A stretch of DNA of 64,000 nucleotides. Origin: Phaseolus vulgaris. Lineage: Eukaryota > Streptophyta > Magnoliopsida > Fabales > Fabaceae. The stretch is from NCBI RefSeq assembly GCF_000499845.2, contig NC_023756.2, positions 35,894,970 to 35,958,969 on the forward strand. The letters run 5' to 3'. The first letter of the stretch is position 1, and every line of letters starts with the position of its first letter. The notes beneath the pieces are model-generated. The model saw only the letters and a program-made list of their open reading frames with translations, was not told the origin of the DNA and ran no database searches. The position numbers were made by a program, and so were the translations under genes. Positions 30,500-42,215 of this stretch are shown here, one piece after another.

Positions 30500-31801
30500 A
30501 GAGTTAGATAAGGCTAAAGAGATTCTTTATGATGTTAGTCAAAAGCACAATGAACAAAATACTGGTTTTATCTTTTTTTGTTTAACTTTAATTTCGGAAT
30601 TAATTTAGTTTAAGTAGTTTAGTTTAGTAAGTTGACTTTAGCAGTTTAGTTTAATATTTCTTACTTTAGCTTTTGTTGATGGCAAGCTTAAGTTAGTATA
30701 GTGGTTCATGTTTGCATATTTTGTGAAATCTTGTATATAGATAGATGATGGTATAATTTTTTGGAAAAAGAAATCAAACCATAGTTCTAAATTAGAACAA
30801 CCAAATGGATTGATCAGGGACTTAATTTGAAAAAAGAATTTGTGGCTGGAACCATCACTCAAATTGAGAAAGGATAGTAATGTGTAAAAGTTGGAACAAT
30901 GTAAACAGTTGAAAGCAATGACTGAGAACAAATGAGGAATTGAAATTAGCAAACCAAGTGAGAGTGTGAAACCTTTAAACAGTTTGAGAGACTTTAACTA
31001 GTGAAGAGTTAATTGAGGTTGCCTAATTTTCTAGTCAATTTCCATCACAAAATCAAATATGGAGATGATTGAGGCATGTTTAATAGAGTTGGTGGTGAGA
31101 AAACTCAAAGTCAAACAACTAACCTTTGCAATATATGATGAAATGTGCAGAAAAATAACCCTTTGAGCTAAATTTGTTTTATTGCACCCTACCTTCTGAT
31201 ATACATATATTGTCCTACCTTGTGGTATGCTAACAAAAGGAGAGCATAGGTGCAATTCAAATTTCTATAATTAAAAGAATTGGGTTTGGTGTGGCTGTTG
31301 GGATTTTGAGAGTGAAAGAAAAAAAAAAGAGAAAAAAAAAGAAAAAGAAAAAAAAGGGGAATGACAAAATTATCCAAATTCTCATTCTCTTTTCTAAAAA
31401 AAAAGAAAGAAAGAAAAAGAAAAGCAAAGGGGATTACAAGAATAGAAAAAGAAGCAATGTGGATGAATCTTATGGAAGGGATAATGGATAACACAATTAG
31501 AAATTGAATTGCAAATATGCTAATCTTTTGTTAAGTGTGCATTTTGTTATCCTAGAAAAACCAAATTTTCTTTGTAACCCAGCCTCATTACAACTTGAAA
31601 AAACCCTCAAGATTTATGTTTGTGAAAGTGTTTGTAATCAACTGGAAATGAAGGGCAACCATAAATTATCTTGTGCTCTTTCCATGAAGTTCTTCTGATA
31701 TTAAACTATAGATTTGATTTCTAAGGATTTTGGGGAGGAATGAACTCTTATTCATTTTGGGATTCAATTAATTTGCTTGAGGACAAGCAAGATTCTAGGT
31801 T
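30500..31801 (+). other. Athila-like 3' noncoding region
   Basis: No ORF of note. A purine-rich A/G tract at 31315-31360 and 31395-31430 explains the Lys-rich open frame there. A GGGGGGAAA polypurine tract at 31802-31810 precedes the LTR. Confidence 0.6.
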
Positions 31802-32079
31802 GGGGGGAAATTGATAAGTGCCAATGTGTAGTTTTTATGATTGAGAAAATTGAACACTTTGGAACTTAATTGTTGCTTAATGTAAGAAAATTACCCTAAT
31901 CTAAGAATTATTGAATCTGATTATATATTTTGAATCAAGAAACAAATGAAGAAATTTAATCTCAATTTTTGTGTAAATTGCAGATGAATATGAAGCATTG
32001 AAAGAATGTACTCAAGCTGGCATTGAAAGAAAGAAAGTAAAAACTTAATTGGATCACAAGAAGATTTAGCTCAAGCTAG

Positions 32080-32280
32080 AGGATTTAGCTCAAGCTAAAT
32101 ATGTCCAGAGTAGATTAAAGGTGCAGTACTAATCTAGCCCAGGCTAGAATTGCTAGCTCAAGCTAAAATTGTCCAGAGTTGATTAAAGGTGCAGTATTGA
32201 TCTAGTCTAGGCTAGAATTGCTAGCTCAAGCTAAAAATGCACTGAAAGATCTAACTTAAGCTAAATTGGCTAGCTTGAGC
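32080..32280. repeat. 68-bp direct repeat in Athila-like LTR
   Basis: Units of CTAGCTCAAGCTAAAA..GTCCAGAG..GATTAAAGGTGCAG recur at a 68-bp spacing (GTCCAGAG near 32103 and 32171). Flanking CTAGCYYAAGCTA units are partly self-complementary. Confidence 0.8.
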
Positions 32281-32525
32281 TAAAGTTCATTATATAAATT
32301 TGAAACACAACTCAAAAGGAAGCGATGCGAAAAAAGATTGGATTTTAATAGAGAGATTAGTGAGAGAAGAAGAAGAAACCTATGTTCTTAGGAGAAGAAT
32401 TTGCTCAGATCAGCTCTTCTTATGCAATCCAGATCAAGAATGAAGATTGGAGGAGCTGTCATGAGTGGCTAAGTGCTTTCTAACTTGGGATTGAATGTAA
32501 TCTACTTTGATCAAATGTATTCTTG

Positions 32526-32528
<3 letters not shown>

Positions 32529-32559
<31 letters not shown>
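32529..32559. repeat. (AT)n microsatellite
   Basis: Uninterrupted AT dinucleotides within the LTR. Confidence 0.95.
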
Positions 32560-32564
<5 letters not shown>

Positions 32565-33156
32565 CTCTTTTCTACTCGATTTTGGTATTTTCGTTTCATG
32601 CTTATTGCTTGATTCTATCTGATCAATGGAGTCTTGATTTTGATCCTTAAATTTAACTGGAAAGTACCTTTAAGGATCTGAAATAGATGAAAATACTTGA
32701 TAAATTGTAATGCTAGGAATACATAAGTTAGATTCCAGGTTATTAATTGCATCATAATTCTGTTCATAAAGCTGGATGATTTTTTAGATATCTGAGGAAT
32801 AAGTATTTGAGAAATTATCTTATGAATTTCATCTGTGAGGAATCAAGGTGAATGACTTTAAATTAAGCATCAATAATAAGTAGTTTTGAGTATTATACAT
32901 TGTATTATTCAAAATACAAATGTGAGATAGATGCAATTCAATCCCAAGTATCTTTCTCTATATTTGATAAGTTAGTTTTGTTTTTGGTTGAATCAAACCC
33001 TAAATCTTTGAGTTACTTCTTATGAAATATTTAATTTGGTTATGAAAAGGTTCTCAAAGTTATTTTCTATACTTGATGAGTTTTATAACAGAACATCTTA
33101 ATTAGAATTGTTTTCTCTGGGTTCGATATTCGTACTTTAAAGAGTACTATATTACA

Positions 33157-33960
33157 TTTTAAATAATTTTTTTTATAATTCACATTATGCTGAATTTAAT
33201 ATTTCAATAAAACATGATAATTTGCTTAATTTTTTTATAAAGTTGAAGGTTTAATTATCTGAATCCACCATTAGAAGTTATTTTACTTAATTAACAATAT
33301 CACAATTATGTCTACACAATTTTTGTTAAAAAATATGTGATTTAAAAAAAACCTACGGATGCTTTTGTTATGAAATATGGTCATTTTTGTTGTTTCGTAT
33401 TTAAAAATTTTCTCGTCCTTGTAAGTTTATTTTTCAGTTTTAGTTTTGGTTCTTGCAATTATTTTTATTTCCTTTAAAAATGCATTTTTTCTTATAATAT
33501 ATAAATTATATGTTTTTAATCATTAATTTTTCAAGAAATACTAATTCAAAGTGAAATTATTGTCTTCAAAGAATTAAAAAATTTATAAGAACTGAAATAA
33601 AAATTACAAGGACAAAGAATAAGAAAATTATAAAAATTACTGCAGAAATTATTAGTAAAAATTGACTATATTTTAATGACTAAATATATTTAAATATAAA
33701 AAGTTAACATATCAATTTTTTTTACTATTTAAAAATAGTACTCATTGAAAAATAACTATGAGAAATTAATTATGACAGACAAAACGAAAATAGTTAATTA
33801 ATTATAGAAATAACCTAATATTTTTAAAAAGTTAATTAATTATAAAAAGTATTTAAATAGTCAATTTTTTTTTAAATAGTGTCTAAAAATAATTTTAGAA
33901 AATAATTGTACATTTCTGACTATTCACTCTTTTTTTTCATTATCAAAGTTTGATTTAATA
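33157..33960. repeat. Block R, copy 1
   Basis: About 800 bp starting TTTTAAATAATTTTTTTTATAATTC. It is repeated with modest divergence at 35873-36690. It contains a fixed order of motifs (TTTTTGTTGTTTCGTATTTAAAAATTTTCTCG, ACTGCAGAAATTATTAG and others), no ORF, and is very AT-rich. Confidence 0.8.
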
Positions 33961-34272
33961 TTTGAATTTAAAAAGTATTAATTTTGTTTTTAAATATTTT
34001 GCATTAATTACTCCTTTTCAATATTTAATTATTTTATTGGTTTTTTTTTAATTATTATTATTATTATTATTATTATTATCATTATTGTTATATGAATTGA
34101 ATGTTTGATTTTGTTAGAAATTAAAAAGTTTCTTACATTATTATACCAAGTTTTTTTAGTTATTGAAATGTGAATATATCTGTTTATTACCTTTCAATTA
34201 TTGAGGTATATCTCAATATTGCATTACTATTTTTAAATATTTTATCAATTATTCTTTTTGAGTATTTATTTG

Positions 34273-34318
<46 letters not shown>

Positions 34319-35367
34319 AACTAACGAATTATGTATTTTTTTTTATTGGAAACTGAAAAGTTTCATATGTAATATTAAATGATAATTAATTAAGTTATAA
34401 TAATATAATTGTTTTCAATTTTTTTCAATAATTGAGATCTTTTCAATATTTGAATTTAAAAAACAATACATTCGTTTTTAAATATTTTAAATATTTTGCA
34501 TCAATTACTCCTTTACAATATTTAATTATATAATTTTTTTAATTATTATTATTATTATTATTAATATGATTACTTATTTACGAATCATGTGTTTTGTTTT
34601 TATGAAAATCTAAAATTTTTCTTACAATGATAGATGATAATTTATTGAGTTATTAAAAGCTCAAATGGGTTCATTATCTTTCAGTTATCAATGTCTGTAT
34701 CAATAATTGAATTTAGAACATTATAAATTTGTTTTTAAATATTTTACCCCAATTACTCCTTTATATTATTGAATTATTTTATTGTATCATAATTTTTTTA
34801 ATTATTATTATTACTTATTTACGAATACGAATACGTGTACTTGATTTTATTAGAAACTGAAAATTTTTCTTAGAAATAGTAAATGATAATTTGATCAGTT
34901 ACCAAAATGATAATTTTATGTGTCTGGTTTTATTATAAACTGAAAAATTTGTACCTGAATATGTGAAATTTTTTAGTGGTAATTTAGAGAAATTCTCATT
35001 TTCTCCAATTTTAAGATTAAAATATTGTTAAAACATATTTTTTTTTATTAGAGTGGAAACAACACATTTCTTTGAATTTTATGGCTTAAATTTTTTTATT
35101 TGTGCTCTTCTCTTGCTTCTTATTTTATTTTTCACTGTGCTTTGCTAATTCTAAGGAACAAAATAAGATATCACCCGGCTAATAAATCTTACTCAACTCA
35201 TAATTCATTAGCTAAAAATGATAAATAATGTAAAACAAACTCCAAAGTCCATAAAAAATAAAAGTAAAAAGACATAATAATTAATAATAGTAATAATAAA
35301 AATATAAAAGTAAAAAAGACATAATAATTAATAACAATAATAATAATAATAATAATAAAAATAAAAA
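33961..35367. repeat. AT-rich degenerate tandem array, first block
   Basis: Repeats of a roughly 200-260-bp unit containing ATTACTCCTTT..ATTTAATT, an (ATT)n tract, TTTACGAATNNTGTG, TTTTATTAGAAACTGAAAA and TATTAAATGATAATTTATTGAGTT. It runs to about 35000. Positions 35000-35367 are AT-rich with (AAT)n tracts and no gene. Confidence 0.75.
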
Positions 35368-35643
35368 TTATGATTGACTACTACCAGCAGCATCTTTACG
35401 ACGACGTTTGGTTGAATGAGAGGTCTTGTGTGCATTCAACGATGGCAAGGTATCGAAAGCTTTGTCGCATCCAGGATAATCACAAACAAAACTTTTAGGA
35501 GGTAACTCAGCCGTACGACTTTTGATGGAATGAAATGTCTTGTGTCTTTTTAAACCTCCTTTGGTTGGCAGTTCTTCACCACATATGTCACATGTGTAAT
35601 CTCTCCAGTCCTCATTCTCCTCCTTTCCGAAGCAATTGAACAT
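35368..35643 (-). CDS. Small C2H2 zinc-finger protein
   Basis: 91 codons, start ATG 35643, intact. Finger 1: CDICGEELPTKGGLKRHKTFH (CX2CX12HX3H, about residues 18-38). Finger 2: C-X4-C-X12-H-X3-H from CDYPGC to AHKTSH (about residues 54-75). The tail KRRRK is a likely nuclear signal, followed by a short Ser-rich end. The domain type implies nucleic-acid binding, and targets are unknown. The gene has its own TATA box (35711-35704, minus). It sits between two copies of block R in AT-rich repeats and is not part of any recognised transposon polyprotein. It could be a small host gene, a captured gene fragment or a repeat passenger. Confidence 0.75.
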   Translation of the reverse strand: MFNCFGKEENEDWRDYTCDICGEELPTKGGLKRHKTFHSIKSRTAELPPKSFVCDYPGCDKAFDTLPSLNAHKTSHSTKRRRKDAAGSSQS

Positions 35644-35703
35644 CTTTAAATTTGAATGTTAATGGGATGCAAGTGTGGACAATCACATGCAACAAATCAC
35701 ACC

Positions 35704-35711
35704 TTTATATA
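35704..35711 (-). promoter_or_regulatory. TATA box of the zinc-finger gene
   Basis: TATATAAA on the minus strand, about 61 bases upstream of the ATG, a normal plant spacing allowing a leader of roughly 30 bases. Confidence 0.6.
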
Positions 35712-35872
35712 CTATTTACTAGCTCAAAATTTTTATTTTTAAAATTTTTCATTTTAAACATATTAATTTCATAAACTTGATTTTGTCACTTTGAAAGTAT
35801 AACATAAAGAAGTAAAATAAATATCATATCCCAAATTGATTTTGAAAATTATGCAAATTAATGGTAAATTAA

Positions 35873-36690
35873 ATTTTAAATCATTTTTTTTATAATTCAC
35901 ATTATGCTGGATTTAATATTCCATTAAAACATGATAATTTGTTTAATTTTTTCTAAAGTGGTTTTCTTCCATATTTAAGGTTTAATTATCTTAATCCACC
36001 ATTAGAAGTTATTTTACTTAATTAACAATATCACAATTATGTCTACACAACTTTTGTTAAAAAATATGTGATTTAAAAAAAACATAAAGATGTTTTTGTT
36101 ATGAAATATGGTTATTTTTGTTGTTTTCGTATTTAAAAATTTTCTCGTCCTTGTAAGTTTATTTTTCAGGTTTAGTTTTGGTTCTTGCAATTATTTTTAT
36201 TTCCTTTAAAAATGTTTTTTCCTTATAATATATAAATTATATGTTTTTAATCATTACATTTTTCATGAAATACTAATTCAAAGTGAAATTATTGTCTTAA
36301 AAGAAATAAAAAATTTATAAGAACTGAAATAAAAATAGCAAGGACAAAGAATAATTAAATTAGAGAAATTACTGCAGAAATTATTAGTAAAAATTGAATA
36401 TATTTTAATGACTAAATATATTTAAATCTAAAAATTTAACATATCAAATTTTTTTATTATTTTAAAATAGTACAATATCGTTGAAAAATAACTATGAGAA
36501 ATTAATTATGAAAGACAAAACGAAAATAGTTATTTAATTATAGAAATAACCATTTTTTTTAAAAAAAGTTAATTAATTATAAAATGTATTTATATAATCG
36601 TTTTTTTTAAATAGTGTCTAAAAATATTTTTAGAAAATAATTGTACATTTCTAACTATTCACTCTCTTTTGAGCGTGGAGATTGTCCCAA
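35873..36690. repeat. Block R, copy 2
   Basis: Direct repeat of 33157-33960 at an offset of about 2.72 kb, and like copy 1 followed by the AT-rich tandem array. Together they indicate a tandem duplication with the zinc-finger gene in the unit. Confidence 0.8.
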
Positions 36691-39640
36691 TATTTTAACA
36701 TAAAAATAATGAATTTGTTTCAATTACTATTTTAAAATATATAATTATTTTAAAATATCATATTTTTTAATTATTATTATTATTATTATTATTTATTTAC
36801 GAAATGTTGTTTGGTTTTATTAGAAATTGAAAATTTTCCTACAATATTAAATAATAATTATTGAGTTCTGAAAAAATTAAATTTATTCACTCTCTTTTCG
36901 TTATCAAGGTTTGTTTTACTTATTTGAATTTAAAAAGTATAAATTTTATTTTTAAATATTTTACATCAATTACTCCTTTATAACATTTCATTATTTTATT
37001 GAATCTTTTTTTTAATTATTATTATTATTATCATTATTGATACGTGAATTGGATGCTTGATTGATTTTGTTAGAAATTAAAAAGTTTCTTACATTATTAT
37101 ACCATAGCTTTTTCAGTTATTAAAATGTCATATATCTGTTTATTACCTTTCAATTATGGAGGTATATCTCAATATGTTTGCATTACTCGTTTTTAAATAT
37201 TTTTTCATCAATTATCCTTTTTGAGTATTTAATTATTTTATTGTATTGTGTTTTTTTAATTATTAATATGTTTATTATTATTATTATTAATGACTAACGA
37301 ATTATGTCATTTATTTTATTGGAAACTGAACATGTTAAATGATAATTAACTAAATTATAAAAATATAATTTGTTTCACTCTTTTTCAATAATTGAGATCT
37401 TTTCAATATTTGAATTTAAAAAACAATACATTCATTTTGAAATATTTTGTATCACTTACTTCTTTACAATATTTCATTATATAATTTTTTATTATTATTA
37501 TTAATATTATTACTTATTTACGAATCATGTGTTGGTTTTATCAAAACTTGAAAGATTTCCTGCAATGCTAGATGATAATTTATTGAGTTATGAAAAGATA
37601 AGATTGGTACATTTTCTTTCAATTATCGAGGTCTGTTTTAATATTTGAGTTTAAAACATAGTAATTTTTTTCACCAACTACTCCTTTACTATATTGAATT
37701 ATTTCATTGTATCATATATTTTTTAATTATTATTTTATTACTCATTTACCAATGTTTTATTAGAAACTGAAAAGTTTCTTAGAATAATAAATGATATTGA
37801 ATTTAAATAATAAGAATTTTAGTTTTTAAAATTTTGCATCAATTACTCTTTTACAGTATTTATTTTTATTATATTAATTTTTTTTAATTATTGTTATTAT
37901 TACTCATTTACGAATTGTGTACTTGTTTTACTAGAAACTAATAATTTTCTTAGAGTATTAAATGATATTGAATTTAAACAACAATAATTTTTTTTAATTT
38001 TTTTTTCATCAGTTACTCTTTTACAGTATTTAATTGTATCATATTTTTTAATTATTATTATTAATATGATTACTCTATTATAGTATTTAATTGTATTATA
38101 TCAAGATTTTTGTAATTATTGTTATTATTACTCATTTACGAATTGTGTACTTGGTTATACTATAAACTAAAAAATTTCTTAGAGTATTAAATGATATTGA
38201 ATTTAAACAACAATAATTTTTTTAATTTTTTTTTCATCAGTTACTCTTTTGCAGTATTTAAACAACAATAATGTTTTGGTTTTATGAAAACCTGAAAATT
38301 TTCCTACAATGGTAGATGGTACATTCTCTCTGTTATCGATGTCTGTATCAATATTTGAATTTAGAACACAATAAATTCGTTTTTAAATATTTTGCACCAA
38401 TTATTCCTTTATATTATTGAATTATTTTATTATATCATAATTTTTTTAGTTATTATTATTACTTATTTACGAATTGTGTACTTGATTTAATTAGAAACTG
38501 AAAAGTTTTTTAGAATAGTAAATGATAATTTATTGAGTTACCAAAATATAATATTTATTCACTCTCTTTCAACTATTTCAACTATTGAGGTATGTTCCAA
38601 TATTTGAATTTAGAAAATAATTAATTCATTTTTAAATATTTTTGCAATAATTATGCTTTTACAATATTTAGTTGTTTTATTATATTGTGTTTTTTAATTA
38701 TTTTTATGATTATTACCTATATACGAATTATGAGTCTGGTTTTATTAGAAACTGAAAAATTTCATACAATATTAAATGATAATTTATAAAGTTACCATAA
38801 GGTCATACTTAAGATTTGTTCCAATATTTGAATTTAAATAACAATATATTTGTTTTGAAATATTTTGTAAAAATTACATTTTTGGAGTATAAATTTTTTC
38901 TACTATATAATTTATTTATTTATTTATAATTATTACTCATTTATGAATTATGTGTTTGATTTTATTGAAAACTTAAAAGGTTTGTGCACTATTAAATGAT
39001 GATTTATTGAGTTACCAAAGTGTCAAATTTTTTCACTCCCTTCCAGGCTTGAGTTCTGTTTCGTTATTTAAATTTAAAAAACAATAATTATTTTTAAATA
39101 TGTCGAATCAATTACCGTTTTACACTATTTCATTGTTTTAACAATATCATGTCTTTTAATTGCTATTAGTATGTTATCATTTACTAACTGTGTGTTTGGT
39201 TTTATTAGAATGTGGAAAATGTTCGAAACTGATCATTTGTTTAGTTACTAAAATACTAAATTTTTTCAATCTCTTTCAATTTTGGAGATCTGTTTCAATA
39301 TTTAAATTTAAAAAACAAAAACTTCATTTTTAAATTGTTTTGCATCAATTACCTTTTTCCGTGTTTAATTGTTTTATTGTATTATGTCTTTTTAATTATT
39401 ATTATTACTCATCAACCAATTGTGTGCTCGGTTTTATTAGAAACTAAAAACTTTCCTACAATTAAATGATAATTTCGTGAGTTTCCAAAATTTCATATTT
39501 GTTCACCCTCTTTTTATTTTTGAGGTATGTTCCAATATTTCAATTTAAAAAAATAATAAATTTATTTTTAAATATTTTTACATCAATTACTCTTTTAAAG
39601 TATTTAATTGTTTTATTATATTGTACTTTTTAATTATTAT
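36691..39640. repeat. AT-rich degenerate tandem array, second block
   Basis: Continues the same unit; landmark TTAGAAACTGAAAA-like motifs recur near 36820, 37068, 37320, 37750, 38490, 38745, 39205 and 39435. The first part (36890-37680) parallels 33960-34760 of the first block. No gene is seen over almost 3 kb. The short open frames here are products of (ATT)n tracts. Confidence 0.75.
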
Positions 39641-40048
39641 TTTGCTTTGCACTGCTTTTTATGATTGTAAGTTGGTGTTTTTGTCACTCATAAACATGTG
39701 GAGGAAATGTCTTTGGTTTTTTAAGCAAATTACTTAATTTTCTCATTTATTCAAATTAGGTAATCATGATGCTGACAAGTTTGCTAGCTTAGGCATTATT
39801 CATTCGTAGGATCGAGTTTGACACAGCAGCTTGCTTTGTTTGGTATAATTTTGTGTTATTTTCTTATATATGGGTCTTGGTCTAGTCCCTCATACTAGTT
39901 TGCATTCCCTTTTATTATTATTTTTAATAACACTTCCTTATGTGATTGTAGATGATAGTTGAAATATGGAGTGTCAGTATAACTGAGATGTTAGTTTTCA
40001 TAGTGATGTCTAGCTTGAAATCTTTTAATATTTCAAAAAAAATATTTT
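39641..40048 (+). mobile_element. LINE 3' fragment, plus strand
   Basis: Encodes the end of a LINE RNase H (about 39755-39810: LGNHDADKFASLGIIHS), then a 3' trailer with TATGGGTCTTGGTCTAGTCCCTC, and ends near an A run at 40035-40042. It is 5'-truncated as usual for LINEs. Positions 40049-40163 return to the AT-rich array. Confidence 0.65.
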
Positions 40049-40163
40049 CTACATTAATTTATTTTTGAGAATATTTAATTGTTTTATTGTATAATATTTT
40101 TTAATTATTCTTATTATTATTGCTTATTTACAAATTGTGTGCTTGATTTTATTAGAAGATGGA

Positions 40164-40954
40164 GATTTTTTGTTAATAAAAGTTCTTATGTTAGGCTAAC
40201 ACCTCAAGTATCAACAATCATCTGCCACCACATGAAAAAAGTCTTATTAAAAAAATGAAAAAATAAATGAAGAAAGGAAATACAAGAAAAAATGGGAGGA
40301 CTGGACCAAAACTGATATGTAAAAAAACTAAGAAAAGCGATACTTAGGTAATCTATACCTATTGATAAAGAATTTTAAGAAAAGACTAGATGGATAAACT
40401 AGTAAGTTGGCAAACTTGTCAGCATATGCATTCACTTCATGAAAAATATGAGAAATCCTAAACTTGATTTTCCCATAGTAATCAAGGCAAGTGTTCCACC
40501 TATTACGAAGAATCCAAGGAACATTAGTCCTAGTAGTAAATGTAGCACAAACCAAGGTAGAATCACATTCAAGCCATAAACTAATAAGACCCATCTTTTT
40601 AGTTTCTTCAATGGCATGCATATCTCCATAAAACGCAGCAACCAAAACCATCTGAATATCAAGGAAAGTTGAGAAACCAACAATAAACTCCCCCATACTC
40701 CCACGAAAAATATCACCACGAGCAACAAGACCAAGAGAACCCCTAGTAGCACCATCAATATTAATTTTAACACAACCTGGTGAAGGAAACTCCCATCTAA
40801 CAAGAAATTGCTGAAGAACTTTGCCACTACGAGTATTAAATCAAAGAACTTAAGCACATTGAATTCAAACGTATCATTCCTCATAGAGCTTTTAGACGAA
40901 TTACCAACACAATCATGAATCTGTCTGTCCTGCACAAACCCGTATTGATTAGGA
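40164..40954 (-). mobile_element. LINE J, 3' part
   Basis: Minus-strand L1-type LINE. From the right: RT residues SPNQYGFVQDRQIHDCV, then a deletion, then the linker (FPSPGCVKINIDGA) and RNase H, then a trailer ending in a short A run near 40164. The RT continues on the far side of copia E at 54254. Confidence 0.82.
40328..40900 (-). pseudogene. LINE J RNase H
   Basis: Plant LINE C-terminal RNase H: KINIDGATRGSLGLVARGDIF, GEFIVGFSTFLDIQ, WLECDSTLV, WILRNRWNTCLDYYGKI, HEVNAYADKFANL. Asp residues are retained, but the catalytic Glu position in ALVAEFYG-type motifs is Ala (VLVAAFYG). A frame change occurs between IFRGSMG and the upstream part. RT palm with its YADD motif and the zinc-finger linker are missing between RQIHDCV and this domain. 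Confidence 0.8.
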
Positions 40955-40959
40955 GAAAT

Positions 40960-42055
40960 TGTTGAATATAGGAATCTTTGATGTGGCAAACCCTCATGAA
41001 GCCTGAAATTGTGTGATATTTTATGTTTAGGTTTTGTTGTGGGGTTTAGAATCTTTGTAAGATCAGTATTGAATCTCAGACAAAGCTTATTTCAATATGT
41101 TTTAAAAGTTAAAGTGTTTTTCCATTCAAAGGGAAAAACAACCGATTAAAGTTTCAAGATAATCGGTTGTTTCTCACTTAGCTGGCAAATGAGTTTTGAA
41201 ACTGTTTTTTTGAATCAGTTGTATAACTGACAAAACCATTCAACCGATTAAATCGTGGTTTTAACTGATTAAATGTATGTGTTCATAACAGTTTTTTGAA
41301 AACCTGTTTTGACTGATTTGAATGTTCAAAACTATCATCAACGGTAGCTTTTCAAGGATTAAAAAATGAGTTTTTTTTTTAACGAAAAAGATTGATGAAA
41401 CAGAAAAGATTGATACTCTGATTGTGAATTTTTTGAAGAGATTACGAACTGTTTGTGAAAAGGCTTTTACCAAAGTTTTAGCAAGATTGCCTTTGTGGTT
41501 TGCCGTGTTTCAAAGAACTGATCAATAAGGTGCTGATGTATTTTGATTCCAGGTGTTTTCTAACCCAATTCAAGTTCTTGTAATTGTTCATATTACTTTG
41601 TGTATAAACTACTGTAAAATCCTGTAAAGTTAGTGTGATTCTGGCTTAAGGTGTGTGTTGTGTGCAAGGAGGGTGAGTAGGCTTTGTGGGATTCAATGTC
41701 ACCTCTTTGTGTGTGGTGTTTGTGTAATCTGTGATTGGTTGCATAGTGAATAATCAGCGGGTTGACTGAGACTGGATGTAGCTATGTGATAGAGTGAACC
41801 AGTATAATCTATGTGTGTGATTCTCTCTATCTCTTCTCTCATTAAACTGTTTGTATTTTCCACTATCATAAACAATCGGTTGAATTGCTATTTTAACCGA
41901 TTAAATTTCTGCTATATGTTTCTGTTTGGTATATTGATTAGCTTTCTAAATTGCTTTTCTGAGTTGACTGTTAAAGTTTTATTCTAAGCAAAGTATTTGT
42001 GAAAATAGTTTAAAAATAATTCACCCCGCTCTTGATATAGCCATAAAACCTAATA
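40960..42055 (+). repeat. Copia E 5' LTR
   Basis: TGTTGAATATAGG ... CATAAAACCTAATA (terminal CA mutated to TA). The promoter position reads GGATTAAAAAATGAG, while the 3' LTR has GGATTATAAAATGAG, so the TATA box appears lost here. It carries several AACCGATTAAA / AATCGGTTGTTT motifs. Confidence 0.92.
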
Positions 42056-42057
42056 AT

Positions 42058-42069
42058 TGGTATCAGAGC
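42058..42069 (+). other. Copia E primer binding site
   Basis: TGGTATCAGAGC, initiator tRNA-Met type, just after the LTR. Confidence 0.85.
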
Positions 42070-42122
42070 AAGGTTCTTGAAAGTTACTCAAGTTTTCAAT
42101 TCTGTTTTGTGAAAATATTTTG

Positions 42123-42215
42123 ATGGCTGATAAAAGTATTTTTGGGGAAGGTGCTTCTTTAAACAAACCACCTTTGTTCTGTGGTCAAAACTATCCTATT
42201 TGGTGCATAAGAATG
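42123..42215 (+). pseudogene. Copia E gag, first 31 codons
   Basis: MADKSIFGEGASLNKPPLFC.. then NYPIWCIRM, the conserved start of SIRE-type gag. Interrupted after GAATG by copia F, resuming at 49295. Confidence 0.85.

Larger units (their letters stand above)
29646..33156 (+). mobile_element. Athila-like Ty3/gypsy remnant
   Basis: Protease-region coding sequence, long noncoding 3' region, polypurine tract and 3' LTR. The 5' half was displaced by TE-C and lies outside the window. RT and integrase are absent between 30499 and the 3' region, so pol was deleted. Confidence 0.8.
31812..33156 (+). repeat. Athila-like 3' LTR
   Basis: Starts TGATAAGTGCCAATGTG right after the polypurine tract. The end is placed at ...TATTACA near 33156, because from there on the sequence matches the block repeated at 35873. 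The partner LTR is not in the window, so the end is provisional. Confidence 0.65.

Noticed and set aside
31291..31491. Lys-rich open frame
   Set aside because: It is a translation of an A/G-rich low-complexity tract in the Athila-like 3' region.
34170..34382. Open frame rich in Leu as a membrane protein
   Set aside because: The Leu run is a translation of an (ATT)n microsatellite.
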